Assembly: GCA_023079485.1 (NCBI GenBank)
Contig: CM041090.1
Location: 7,996,519-8,060,518 of the forward strand
Direction of reading: 5' to 3'
Length of the DNA stretch: 64,000 bases
Source of the DNA: Archilochus colubris
Taxonomy: Eukaryota > Chordata > Aves > Apodiformes > Trochilidae
Shown here in pieces: positions 49,092-60,200 of this stretch. Position 1 is the stretch's first letter. Each line of letters starts with the position of its first letter. The translations under genes were made by a program, and so were the position numbers. The notes beneath the pieces are model-generated. The model was not told the DNA's origin. It ran no database searches and worked only from the letters and a program-made list of their open reading frames with translations.

Positions 49092-52000
49092 ATGGAGCGG
49101 CCGTCGGCGATGCTCAGCTGCTGGGGAGTCGCGCTGGGGGCCGCGGTCTCCGTCCCCGTTCTCCTTCTCGTGGCAGCGCCCTACATCAGGTGTGTCTTAC
49201 CGAGCGCGGCCCCGCATTTCTCGCGTGTACAAGAAGCGGCGGGTGCGGGCCGGCGGACGGGCGGGCGGAGGCAGCGGGCACCGCGTCTCACGGCGGTCAG
49301 AGCCTGCCCGGTGTGTGTGTGTGTCTGTGTGTGTCTGACGGGAGCGCGAATGAGGCGCACTCCTTGTCTCCCGCCGGCGCTGGCGTTATTCGCGCTTCCC
49401 CAGCTCCGGCGCCTGAGTCCCGCTAAGGTGCTGGCGGCAGGAGCTGGGGCGCTCCTGGGGCTCGGCCCCAGCTCGGTGCCCTCCCGCTGGCTCCGTCCGC
49501 CCGGGTCTCACCGCGGGGTCCGTCCCGGCAGAAGCTGCCGCCGTGCCGGGGGTGCCCGTGGGGGGCGGGGCCCGCCGGCTCGTGCCGGAGCCGATTGGCC
49601 GAGGCCCTCGCGGTGAGGGCGGCAGCCAATGGGAGCCGTGGCCCCACCTGACGTGAGGGCGGGGCGGGGGCGGGGCCTCCCCTGGCGGGCCGGGGGCTGC
49701 GGGCTCCGCTCCGTGTCCGTGGAGCGGGAGAGGGGGCTCCCGCCGGTCCTGTCACGGCACGATCGCGATCGGCAGCTTCAGGTTGCGACGCCCCGAGGCT
49801 CCTTGCGGTGGTGATCCCGGGCGTTGGGGCCATGCCTGGGGCTGCGGGTGCCCCCTCGGGAGGGAGGCTGCCCCCCGGCCTCCCCTGTGACTGCCGCCGC
49901 CCTCTCTGGCAGGAGGTTTGTCGCGGGAGGACAGTGCAAGTCGGCAGCTAAGCTGGAAGGGAAGGTGGTGATCATCACCGGAGCCAACACGGGCATCGGG
50001 AAGGAGACGGCCAGAGACCTGGCACGAAGAGGCAAGTCGCTGGCCTTAGGCAGAGGGATGTGCGTGTGCCCTGTGTCAGGGTCACTTTCCTGGCTGTCAG
50101 GGAGGAGTATTTAATGCGCACACTTCAGTCACCTGGATTCCAAAGTTATTTCAGACAAGCCCAAGTGCTGCTCCTCCCGAGGCTGTAAACACTGAGGTGC
50201 AGGTCCCCAGTTGCTCGATCTGGCTTTATTGCTTGAACTCCAAAATAAAAAAAGATGTGCCTTGTGACAGGAAAGTGCCCTGCACACACCCTGTTGTGAG
50301 AGGACTGGGGAAGTTCCTGGTGCCGCTGGGTTCTGCTTGTATGAAGCTGGGAAATGCCACAGGACCACTGCTGTGTGCTTCACTTGTTCGTGTGTCAGGC
50401 TGAGTTTGTTTTAAATGCTTTTTGGGTAGCAGGTAAAGAGGTTAAACTACCCATTCACAGTCTGTTTAGAAATTACATTGGCTGGAATCCACCTGTCTTA
50501 ATGTCTTCCTGGCTCGACATTCCCATTATGGGGACAGATGTAACCCTATCATAACATACCATCACTGTGTGCTGCACACTCCAGTCCTGGGAGAACCTGG
50601 ATGTGGCACCGGTGCATTTTCCTGGTCTAAAAAACAGGATCAGAACTAACAACATTGTAGGAAAGGCTTTGTCCCTCCCAGCTGCTCCCCTGGCTGATGC
50701 CAGTTCCCTGAAGAGACAGCACGTTGTTTGTAAGCACTCTGTGTGGTCAGGCTGCTTGTCATAGCCTTGATCATCCAGGGTGCTCCAGTGATCTCAGCTT
50801 CTGTTCCTGCTTTGCCCCCTCCCCTGGCAGGTGCGAGGGTGATTGTTGCTTGCAGAGACACAGCCAAGGCAGAAGCAGCAGCCAGTGAAATCAGAGCTGA
50901 GACAGGGAACCAGCAAATCATTGTGAGAAAACTGGACCTGGCTGATACGAAGTCCATCCGGGAGTTTGCTGAGAAATTTCTAGCAGGTACACTCTCTAGA
51001 TTCTTCTTTTCAGGGAGAGTGTTTTACCACAGAGTGCTGCCTGCTCTTCTAGCCAATGTGAAATCCCTCCCCTGCATACCCGGGTACCATGCTGGGCACA
51101 GGGACTCACAGGAGAGGCTTGTCAGAGGCCACGAGCCAGTTCATGGTGGGAGACTTATTTTATTGGGGTGGTGTGGCTGCAACTCAGAGATGTCATGGTG
51201 GGTTTGTTTTTTTTCTTTGTTAATTTGGGCCACCTTCTTGTCTCTCTTCAGTCTCTGTTTCCGTGTTTCTTGCATGTTGTCTCTTGCAGAGGAGAAGGAA
51301 CTCCATGTTCTCATCAATAATGCTGGTGTAATGCTGTGCCCTTACTCCAAGACAGCTGATGGCTTTGAGATGCACCTGGGAGTCAATCATCTTGGTAAGG
51401 CCAGTGGAGTCATGTTTGCATTCAAGTATCTCTGGCAAAATGCCAGAGGAAAACTCTGCTTGCAGATTTTCTCTTCCTCATCCTTTCTCCTTGGGAAAGG
51501 ATAGAAGGCCAGAGTTAGAATTCTGGAGATGCAGTGCAATGTATTTGCTAATCATGGACCCAGTTTTAAGTGTCTGCCTGGGACACAGGCAATGTATGGC
51601 AGCTCCAGCTTTTTGAAGCTGAGGAGCAGAACTCAATCACCCCCAGAAAAGTTCAGCTGTTGTGTCAGGGGATTCTTCTTCTCCTGGCCCTTAGATGTTC
51701 TGTCTTACTGCTGCCCTCAATTCAAGTCTGTATGTTGTACATACTTTGAAATTCCAGTATGGGAAACCCTTCAGAGAAGGATGATTTTTCTGCTCACCTC
51801 TAGGTCATTTTCTCTTGACCTTCCTGCTGCTGGAGAGGCTGAAGCAGTCGGCCCCAGCCCGCATAGTGAACGTGTCCTCGCTGGCTCATCACGGCGGCCG
51901 AATCCGCTTCCATGATCTTCATGGGGAGAAGAGCTACAACCGTGGCCTCGCCTACTGCCACAGCAAACTGGCAAACGTGCTCTTCACCCGGGAGCTGGCG

Positions 52001-55000
52001 AGGAGGCTGCAAGGCAAGTCCCAGAGGAGAGCAGACTGGTTTTCCCCGGGGCTTTTGAGCACCATGGATGAGGAGAGTAGAGTGAAGAAAGGTGTGGAAA
52101 GTAGTTAGAGGCAAGGATCACTGATGGCTCTTGGCAGAAAGAAAATACCTCCTGTCTGTGGAGCCAGGAGACTTAAAACACTGACTGTCTTTACATCAGC
52201 AGGGCAGGGGAGTTTAGTAGCCTGGCACAGTTGAATGTGTTTCATTTTTCTTTAGTGCTTATCAAAAACTAGATGCATCCATGAAGATAGCTGTGGATGG
52301 AAGCTGAAAAAAAGAGGAGCTGAACTACAGTTGCAGTCTCCAACAGAAAAGTTCCTGCATACATGACTGCCTTAAATGTTGATGGCCTGTAGAACAGAAG
52401 CATAGGACTGGACAGTACCTCTTATGTCACAACATGTGTCACAGCCATATCATTCTGTGCTTTTCATAAGCTTAAGTAGTATTTATTTTACTACAACAGA
52501 AGCAGCATCTTCTTCTGTAAATTAGTTATTACAGTAACTTGAAAGAAGCTGTTGTTCTGAAAAGCCTGATGGAAATAGCTGCTGGTTTAGCACCCCAGGC
52601 CCTTTAGCACATTGCTTTGCAGAAGTCATGTAGTGGCTACAGTGTGTGGGAGAAAGTGGGGGATGCTCTAGCAAGCAGTGAATACTAAGGACTTCACTTA
52701 CTTTTCCTGTATCCATGCCTGAACTTCTCCTGTAAGTTGTAGAATATTAGCAGGTAGAATTAAGGTATTACCTTTTTTTTTTGTTTTTTTTTTTTTAAAG
52801 ACAATCTGATTCATGCAGATTTGTACTGGGCTACTTCCTTTTCCATAGGCACTAAAGTCACAGCAAATGCTCTCCACCCTGGTTCTGTCCATTCTGAGCT
52901 GGTCCGGCACTCGTTTGTAATGACGTGGCTGTGGAAGATATTCTCATTCTTCTTGAAGACACCTTGGGAAGGAGCTCAGACCAGTATCTACTGTGCAGTA
53001 GCAGAGGAGTTAGAATCTGTGTCAGGACAGTACTTCAGGTGGGTGTGAGCTGGTGGAGCTGATACACTGTGGAAGGCAAACCTGTTGGCTGGGGAAAATG
53101 AGACTTAGTGTCGTTCTTCATTAAGAAGGGACTGGGTAAGAGGCTGGCTGATAGGATTGAGGACTACAAATACTGGGGTATTACCCCTTCCAGGTCTTTT
53201 GAGTGGATATCGTGTTAGAAGAAATCCCTGACCTGGGCAACACTTCACATAATAGCAGACCCTGCAGTGCCAGGAATATCACTGCACTCAAAGTGCAGGA
53301 GTGGCTGTCACATGCTCAGAGCTCTAATCCTGATCTGCCGGAGGCTTGGGCAAAGCACTTTTCAGCAGAGCTCTTTAGTTAATGAGGTCACTTGAGTCAA
53401 TCCTGGGAAGATTACTTTTGGTTCTCTTTGTAGTTTTATCCAACTGAAGCAGTAGGGGCCTGTGCTCCCAGGGAGCCAGGGGGGCTGATGGTGCTGCAGA
53501 GATAGGAAGTAAAATTTTCAGGACTGGCAGTGTGACAGACCCCCAGCTGGGAGGGGCTCCTGCAGGGATGCCTGACACTCTGTCCTGCAAACTGTCTTGT
53601 GTAGCTCCTACTACTGTTTCTTGACTTCTTTGACTTACTCCAGGACCCTACACAATTATGCTTTTCCCTTCACCAGAACTACAGACCAGAGCAGTTCCAC
53701 ATCATCATCATTTCATGATAACTGCCATTTGAACAGATCCATGCAGATGTGTCTGTCAGCTTCCCACCAGGTGCAGAGCAGTGCAACAATACTGGTTTTT
53801 GGGAAATGGATGTGAAAATGCCTTCCCCCCCTTTCCCTCCCCTTTTTTTTTTCTTCACAAGAGTACTGCTGGAACCTTTGCATCCTCTGATACGTGACCA
53901 GATTAGTCTCTGTAATGACTTTGTCTGATCTTCACTTGGGAGTTTGTACAGTCTTAATCAGACTTTAATATATAAATAGATGTTTTAATCTTCGCTGGAT
54001 TAATGCCTGTCACAGGATGTAAATGGAGCATTTACATGCTGGAGTACAGAAAACATTGGTGTATTTTAAACTCAGAAAAGAAAGGAGATTTGGATTTGGT
54101 GGGAAATTAATAGCTCCAGCAGTACTTCACAATTGACACTGAACTAACCAAAAATCCTTTCTACTTTCCAGGAAATAGAATACAAAGCACTGGTATAGAC
54201 ATTTTCATGTGATAGCAAGACAGGTGGAGTCCTCCAGTCATTTCAGGAACATCAGAGCCTGTGGACTTAGAGCTCTGAAAGCAGTAGGCTGGGTAGAAAA
54301 CTAATGAGATACAATCTCCTCTATTCTCTTAAACTCTCATGTTACTGCAGTCTCTGGGATTACAGCTGGGAGCACGTGATCTCTATTCCAGAGTGCTGAC
54401 TGATTGCAAGAGCTGAGAAGAAAGGAGCCACAGTTCAGAGGATAATGAGAAAAGGGACAACCAGACATGGTTATGACAGTGTTATTATTCTGGGACAGCT
54501 TTGCCTTTCTTGAAATGGCAATATACTGAGGTGAATAGAATGGGATAAGTATTTTAGAATCAAGGGCTGTTTAGAGTGGCTTTTCTCTACTGTTTGCTAG
54601 AAAAGGTGATCCTGACGAAGCCTGGTTAACATTTGTAGCCCTTTTACATTTGTAATAGTGCTATTAATGAGAATGTACACTGAAGAGTATACAGTAGAAC
54701 ATATAAAGGTTTGTTTAAGAGCCAGTCGTGCTTGCCATTTCTCGGTGCCATTGGGAGGGAATCTTACATAGCCAACTGGAAAGAAAGCTTTCTGAAGGTG
54801 GCTTAGCACCTCCCACCCTTCTTCAATTGGTCTTAAAGTGAAGCTGAGAGAAAGCAACTCCCTTAGCACAGACATTTCAGTGTGCTAATGCAGATTGACT
54901 TCAAAAATAAAAACTGTTCCTCTTGCAGTGACTGCCAGCCTGCTTACGTATCTCCACGGGGTCGGGATGATGAGACTGCAAAGAAGCTTTGGAATGTGAG

Positions 55001-55031
55001 CTGTGAGCTCCTGGGCATCCAATGGGACTGA
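49092..55031 (+). CDS. RDH12-like: RDH12-like retinol dehydrogenase (RDH11/12 family SDR)
   Basis: NADPH-dependent short-chain dehydrogenase/reductase of the ER membrane; family members reduce all-trans- and 11-cis-retinal. Seven coding exons: 49092-49189, 49913-50031, 50831-50986, 51290-51394, 51804-52013, 52849-53038, 54929-55031 (stop TGA), giving 326 aa (human RDH12 316, RDH11 318). There is an N-terminal hydrophobic anchor at about 11-30. Cofactor motif TGANTGIG is at 54-61, NNAG at 134-137, VNVSS at 181-185, and the catalytic YCHSK at 210-214. The C-terminus LLGIQWD resembles RDH12 more than RDH11. Exons 2 and 5 end at GCAAGT, so introns 2 and 5 are GC-AG; the flanking codons join to the conserved Gly residues only with these junctions. 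Translation could instead begin at the in-frame ATG at 49110. The RDH12/RDH11 assignment rests on the C-terminus, strand and position next to ZFYVE26. Confidence 0.93.
49312..49339 (+). repeat. GT microsatellite
   Basis: Imperfect (GT)n with two C interruptions in RDH12 intron 1, inside the CpG island. Confidence 0.85.
49585..49685 (+). promoter_or_regulatory. CCAAT and GC-box cluster in RDH12 intron 1
   Basis: Within RDH12 intron 1 there are an inverted CCAAT box (CCGATTGGCC), a direct one (GCAGCCAATGGGAG), a CRE-like TGACGTGAG and tandem GC boxes (GGGGCGGGGGCGGGG). All lie within 100 bp and about 230 bp upstream of exon 2. This looks like a second promoter core inside the island; activity is inferred only. 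Confidence 0.5.
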
Positions 55032-55370
55032 GCAGCACAGACCTCAAGTGTGTACCTGGCTGAGCCTGGTGATGCTTCTCCTGGGAAGAGCATTGCTGAG
55101 AGACCTCAAGACTAGGATGCTGATACTTCAGCTGCCCTAATGGTGGCTCTATGGACACAACCTAATGTGAATGTCCAGAATATTATACTTAAGGATTGAC
55201 ATTTGTAAGCAACTGGTCCCCCTTCCTAGCTGGAGAATTAGAGCACCAAGGCAGGGAGCAGCCTTTGCTTGGTATCTCACACGACAGCCAGAAGCTATTG
55301 TTCTTTGGTTTTAGAGTAGAAATTGAGGTTGCAGTCTTAAGTTTAGGTTATGAAGTAACACTTACCTTTA

Positions 55371-55376
55371 AATAAA
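55371..55376 (+). promoter_or_regulatory. RDH12-like polyadenylation signal
   Basis: AATAAA lies 340 nt after the stop codon, the first strong plus-strand signal downstream of the gene. Confidence 0.75.
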
Positions 55377-57204
55377 GCTTTTTGCTAAAAGTAACAGGTT
55401 GCTCTAAATTTATGATCCATGAGGTTATTTTCTGTTCCCATTATTTGATTCTGCAGAGTGAAAGTACTTTAGAATTTTAGATTTTCTGGCAATTACATGC
55501 AACACAAATGCTCTCCAACACCCAGAAACAGGTGCTGGCCTTTTCTGCACCCAGCATTATGTAAAGTTTTAAAGTGGGCTTAGTTATTTTTCCCTGTATT
55601 CTCTGTCAGAAGCTGAACATTTTAAGTACCTTAGCTCCAAATACCCATGACTGCAGTAAGTTAACTGAGGGGTGGTGTATCTTTTGAAAACCCCTTTCTC
55701 AGTGCAAGTTAAAAGGTGCAGGAGTGTCACAAGTGTGTGCAGGCAAGCTGTATTTTTAAAAAATAACTACTGTCCTGCAAAGCACTGAGCAAAGATGGTG
55801 TAAAAGTTGTCACAGTAAACACCCCTATCCTGGCTGCACTGTACTTCAAAACCTAGAAAAGAGGGCAGAATGAGTAAAGATCACCTCAACGATACTAAAA
55901 CCCATTACCTTCAGCTGAGACTTCAGCTTTAAATAACAGCAAACTACCTAGAAATAAATAGCTGGAGCAGAGGTAGGTACTATGTTGATTTTATGGTGAA
56001 GTTAGCTACAGGACAAGAAAGTAAGACTTGCACAGAATTCCTGAGGTTTGTCTGTAACTGGCCTGGGCATCCAGCACCAGAGAGCCTGCACTTCCCTGCA
56101 GCAGCTGGGTCAATGCACCTAGTATTGGGACTGCTGCCTGGGAACTCCAGAGCTACTTTGGTGCAAGTTGCTGGAGTGTGATCTGTCATTAGAGATTATT
56201 TCTGAAAGAGACAGGGAGTTAAATGGGTGCCACAGCTCATGGGATTATCTTTTGCTTCTGAAAAATAATCTGAAAATTTCTGGACTTGCATATGAGCATG
56301 ACACTGTGACAAACTGCCAGTTTTGGGAAACAAATGCTGATTTGATGATTAACTCTTGCTGCCTGGATGCTACCTATGCAGATCAGTCCTGTGCTACCTC
56401 TGAGCAATACTAAATAAACCATTTTCAATCACTTTACTTGGTGTTACTGTTACCTGCAGCTGCCTTACAAACGAAGAGAACATAGTCTGGTGAATATTTT
56501 AAAGTCCTTTTGTGTTTCTTGTCACTATTTTTGTTTTCCTCTTTATGCTTCATGTTGAATGTGAAGCTAAATCCACAACTCCAGTGAAGCAGGAGAATGC
56601 CACCCAACACTGCAGGCTTAGCTTGCTTTCTCTGTGTGCCAGTCTCTGATCTTGGAAGTGGCTCTGAGGAGCAACAGAAATCATTTTTTTAAAAAGCAAG
56701 AAGTGTCTCGGCTGAAATATTTTGCCCTTGCAGGTCAATGCTCTTGAAGAAGTCTGATTGTAGAATTTAATGTAAGGGATACAGCTGCACATCACCATAG
56801 GCACACATCCACCCTTTTTTGACCTTGGACAAGTCATTTATACCCCCTCCTAGGTTGATCTGTAAAATGAGGGAACTAAAGCTCATTTAGCTGTCTCAAA
56901 GGGAGGCTTGTAAGGGAGAGTTAGATTAACTTGCAAAGCTCTCCAAAGAGGATTACTGGTCTGTGAGAGTCACTGTATGAGGCTGAGCTAGCTACTGGGA
57001 GGTATTCCAAAGATGTGATATTCCAATTGATCTGAATGTCAGGGGCACTGTAGAAAAGAGAGATTTTGCATGACAGAACAATTTTCCCCTTCTAATTACT
57101 CTGTTATGCATAGTAATTATCCAAAAGCAAAATACAGACCTAAAAAGAGATCCCCAGTTATGCAAAGATAAAAAGCAGAGGAGATACTTCAACAGTCATA
57201 ATAC
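55377..57204. other. intergenic between convergent RDH12 and ZFYVE26
   Basis: A spacer of about 1.8 kb with no recognised gene, RNA or repeat. A further plus-strand AATAAA near 56412 could serve as a distal RDH12 end. Confidence 0.45.
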
Positions 57205-60200
57205 TTTATTATCTTTTTTTTCTTTATCATTGTAAACAAACCTTGGTCATTATATAGGTAAGATCTTTTTAATTGGCAGTGCTCAATCCCTTTTTGATGC
57301 TCAAAATGGAAAGCCCCTTGATAATTACACTACTTGTGACACAAGGCAGTTAGTCAGGATCAAAATTTCAGTTTTGCTGGTAAGAGAAAGATCCCTACAA
57401 TTCCAGGTTAAGAACATCAGATCACAACAAATGCTATATAAAGTGCATTAGGTACAGTGCAAAGAGGTCAGGAAGAAAGGCAGGTACAGAACTGACTGTC
57501 TGTGAGGCAAACTCCACTCTGTGCTAGTGCAGCTATAGGAGCTTGAGCAGGAAAATAGGTATCACAGGAATGCAGGTCTGAATAGCCACACACAGGATAA
57601 CCTCTGCCCCCTAAGAATTACAGATTTGTTAATGACAGAGGACATGGATAGTGTCACATTTTAGGATTAGCCCACCGGTTGTAATCTGACGGAAAGCTAG
57701 GTCAGTCTGGCTGAGAAAACAAAAGCATCTTTCATTAGTACTGCTCACTAATGAGATAATGCAAATCTGCAGTCAGGAGATTCTGAAAGCTGAATGTGGT
57801 CATTTCTGACCACTTTGCTCTGAGACATTTCCAGCCCTGCTCTAATGGGCACAGCACCTCCAAGAGAGGTGTTTGTGTCAGTGGGGCACTGCCCATGAAA
57901 CACTAAAGGAGAGGGATCAAGTCCCTTCCAGTACCGTGGGAGTCTGTTCTGTTACTACAGTGAGGTTGGGGTTGGTGCCAAGCACTATTTGACAGTCTCA
58001 ATCATTTTATGTACTCAACTATTTAGTTTTTACACTTCAGAAAACCTGTTTCATTTGAAGTAAACAACTTTGTAACAAAAAAGGGAACTGGTTTTCCTAC
58101 CTCTTGTTCTGAAATTAATGTAAATGGCAAATGCAAACTCTTGTGGAGAGCCATGTTTTGTTCTGTTTCTTTTTGAAGCTCCTACTACTGTCTACCATTC
58201 TTCTGCCCATTTCTCATGTCCCAGTGATAGCTGAAGAGAAGCAGCTGCTTTTTTTTCAGCACTCCTGAACACAGCCATTACTAAAGATTCCTGTTTTTTT
58301 CACAAAACTGAGTTAACCTGACACTTCCAGAGAAAAGCCTATGTAGTCTATACTATAGACTATGTACAGTTAATAAAAATATAGTGGGGTTTTCTAGTGT
58401 ACCTGACAAGGTACTCTGATAAAAAAACAAATAAATCCCTGTCTGACAGGGACACAGACCACCTGATTAATTTTACCACACCTTGTTCTATCCATATTTT
58501 CTGCTACACCTGATGGAAAACTCCAGAAGTTTATTAGCAACTACTTAGTGATAAAGCTGCATCACAAGAATTGGATATTACCATAGCAAAGAAAGAGGTA
58601 TGTGAGTTTTCAACTACTTTAGAGGATTATTTTCCCTTTGTACTCCACTGACAGGATAGGCCCTTTATAACTTTTAACATCCATCTAATAAGGGCTCAAG
58701 TGCTGTATGTATGGCACACATCAGACAGAGTGACTGGTAAGTGGAAACCTGTGATGAAGAATCAGTTTAGTTTCAAATGAACTAAAGAAATTGGGCACCT
58801 TGTACTAGTGGGTCAGGGGGAAGAAGAAGGGAGGGAGAGAAGATGGTAGTAATGGTTTGTAGAGAGGCTTTACAAAAATCTCTGCATTTCAGTCTTCATG
58901 AAAGATCTCTCCAATCTTGAAAATGTTTACAGGAAGCCCATAACCACAAGAAGTTCTCTGGGCTACACTGAGTTGGTGAATTTTTTCTGTTCTCTCTATG
59001 CTCGCTATACAGGTTTTGTTGATTAGAAACAAAAACCATACAATGAAGTTCAGTGCTTTAAAAAAAAACCCAAACAAAACAACCAAACCTCAACCAAAAA
59101 AAACCAGCCTCAAAACCTCCCAAGCCAGAAACAGAAGCGACCTCTTCCATAAACCTAAATTCTTGCTTGTTCAGTTTGAAACTGCCCCCACCCCCCCAAC
59201 CAAAAAGATAGCCAAAAAACACCCTGAGGTAGTGACTATTTGTCAAAATACAGGACTGGCACTTGTAATTTAGTTCCCTTCCTTTCACCAGAGACACATT
59301 AGCAGCATCCATTTGCCACCAACACCAGCCAAAAGGCTTCCCTTTTACCAAGGGATAGTGGAACCACACACCTTCTGATGCTCTTGAAGTTTTCCCTTTT
59401 CTGCATGATGGTGGATGGCAATTACTTATTACTTTCTAGTGCCCTGGGGAAGTCGATTTCTCATCTTGGGCTGGTGCACTGAGAGCCACTGGGCACAGAT
59501 GGCCTTCACAATGTCATCTCCACTGCCCTCAGCCAGCTGCCGCACGTGCTGGACGAGCTGCACTGCTCTGCTCTTCTCTTGCCTCACAGAGACCAGGTAG
59601 GCAGAACGTAACTTGTTGCACATCACATAGGCCTGGATCTGAAGCAGAAGAGGCAGTCAGAACTTGGTTAGAAACCTGCAAGCTGAAGCAAGGATTCATT
59701 GCAAATGCCTGGGGGAGAGGTGTGTTGTACAAAGCAGCAGCAGCAGCACATTATGGCACACAGCAGATCCCAATGTAGAAGATGGACAGACAGCTGGATT
59801 TTATTATCTCATGTGGAAACTCCTTTACTGTATCCCCATAAAATCAGCATCAGGAATCCTGTCTTGTGCATTCATCTGCCATATCCTTTAAGCAGAGAGT
59901 CTAAACCAGTTTCTTCCATTGCTAGTTCTAGAACTGCTCACATCTTTCAGTGATGGCTCTTACATAGGGGCAGAATGAAAAGCCCATTTTTCAATCTACA
60001 TACAACACTGAGTTTGCCAGTTGGAACAGGATGGAGGACAGTCACAAATCTTAGTGTGTTGTCCTCTGCTATGCCACTGGGATCTACAACAATCCACAAA
60101 CACTGAGCCTATAGATGAGCCTCTTCATCTATAAACATCCATCTACACTTCACATGTCTATGTGTGACTCTCCAGTCCCTTGGCTAGCTGGTAAGAAAGC

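Larger units (their letters stand above)
48230..49960. promoter_or_regulatory. CpG island with bidirectional VTI1B/RDH12 promoter
   Basis: CpG-dense block covering VTI1B exon 1 (minus) and RDH12 exons 1 and 2 (plus). The two start codons are 491 bp apart and point away from each other. GC boxes (GGGGCGG) cluster at about 49015-49045, and no TATA box is seen. Confidence 0.8.

Noticed and set aside
48127..49616. Long alternate-frame ORFs over the VTI1B/RDH12 island
   Set aside because: Composition artefacts; the true exon frames end at strong splice donors at 48485 and 49190.
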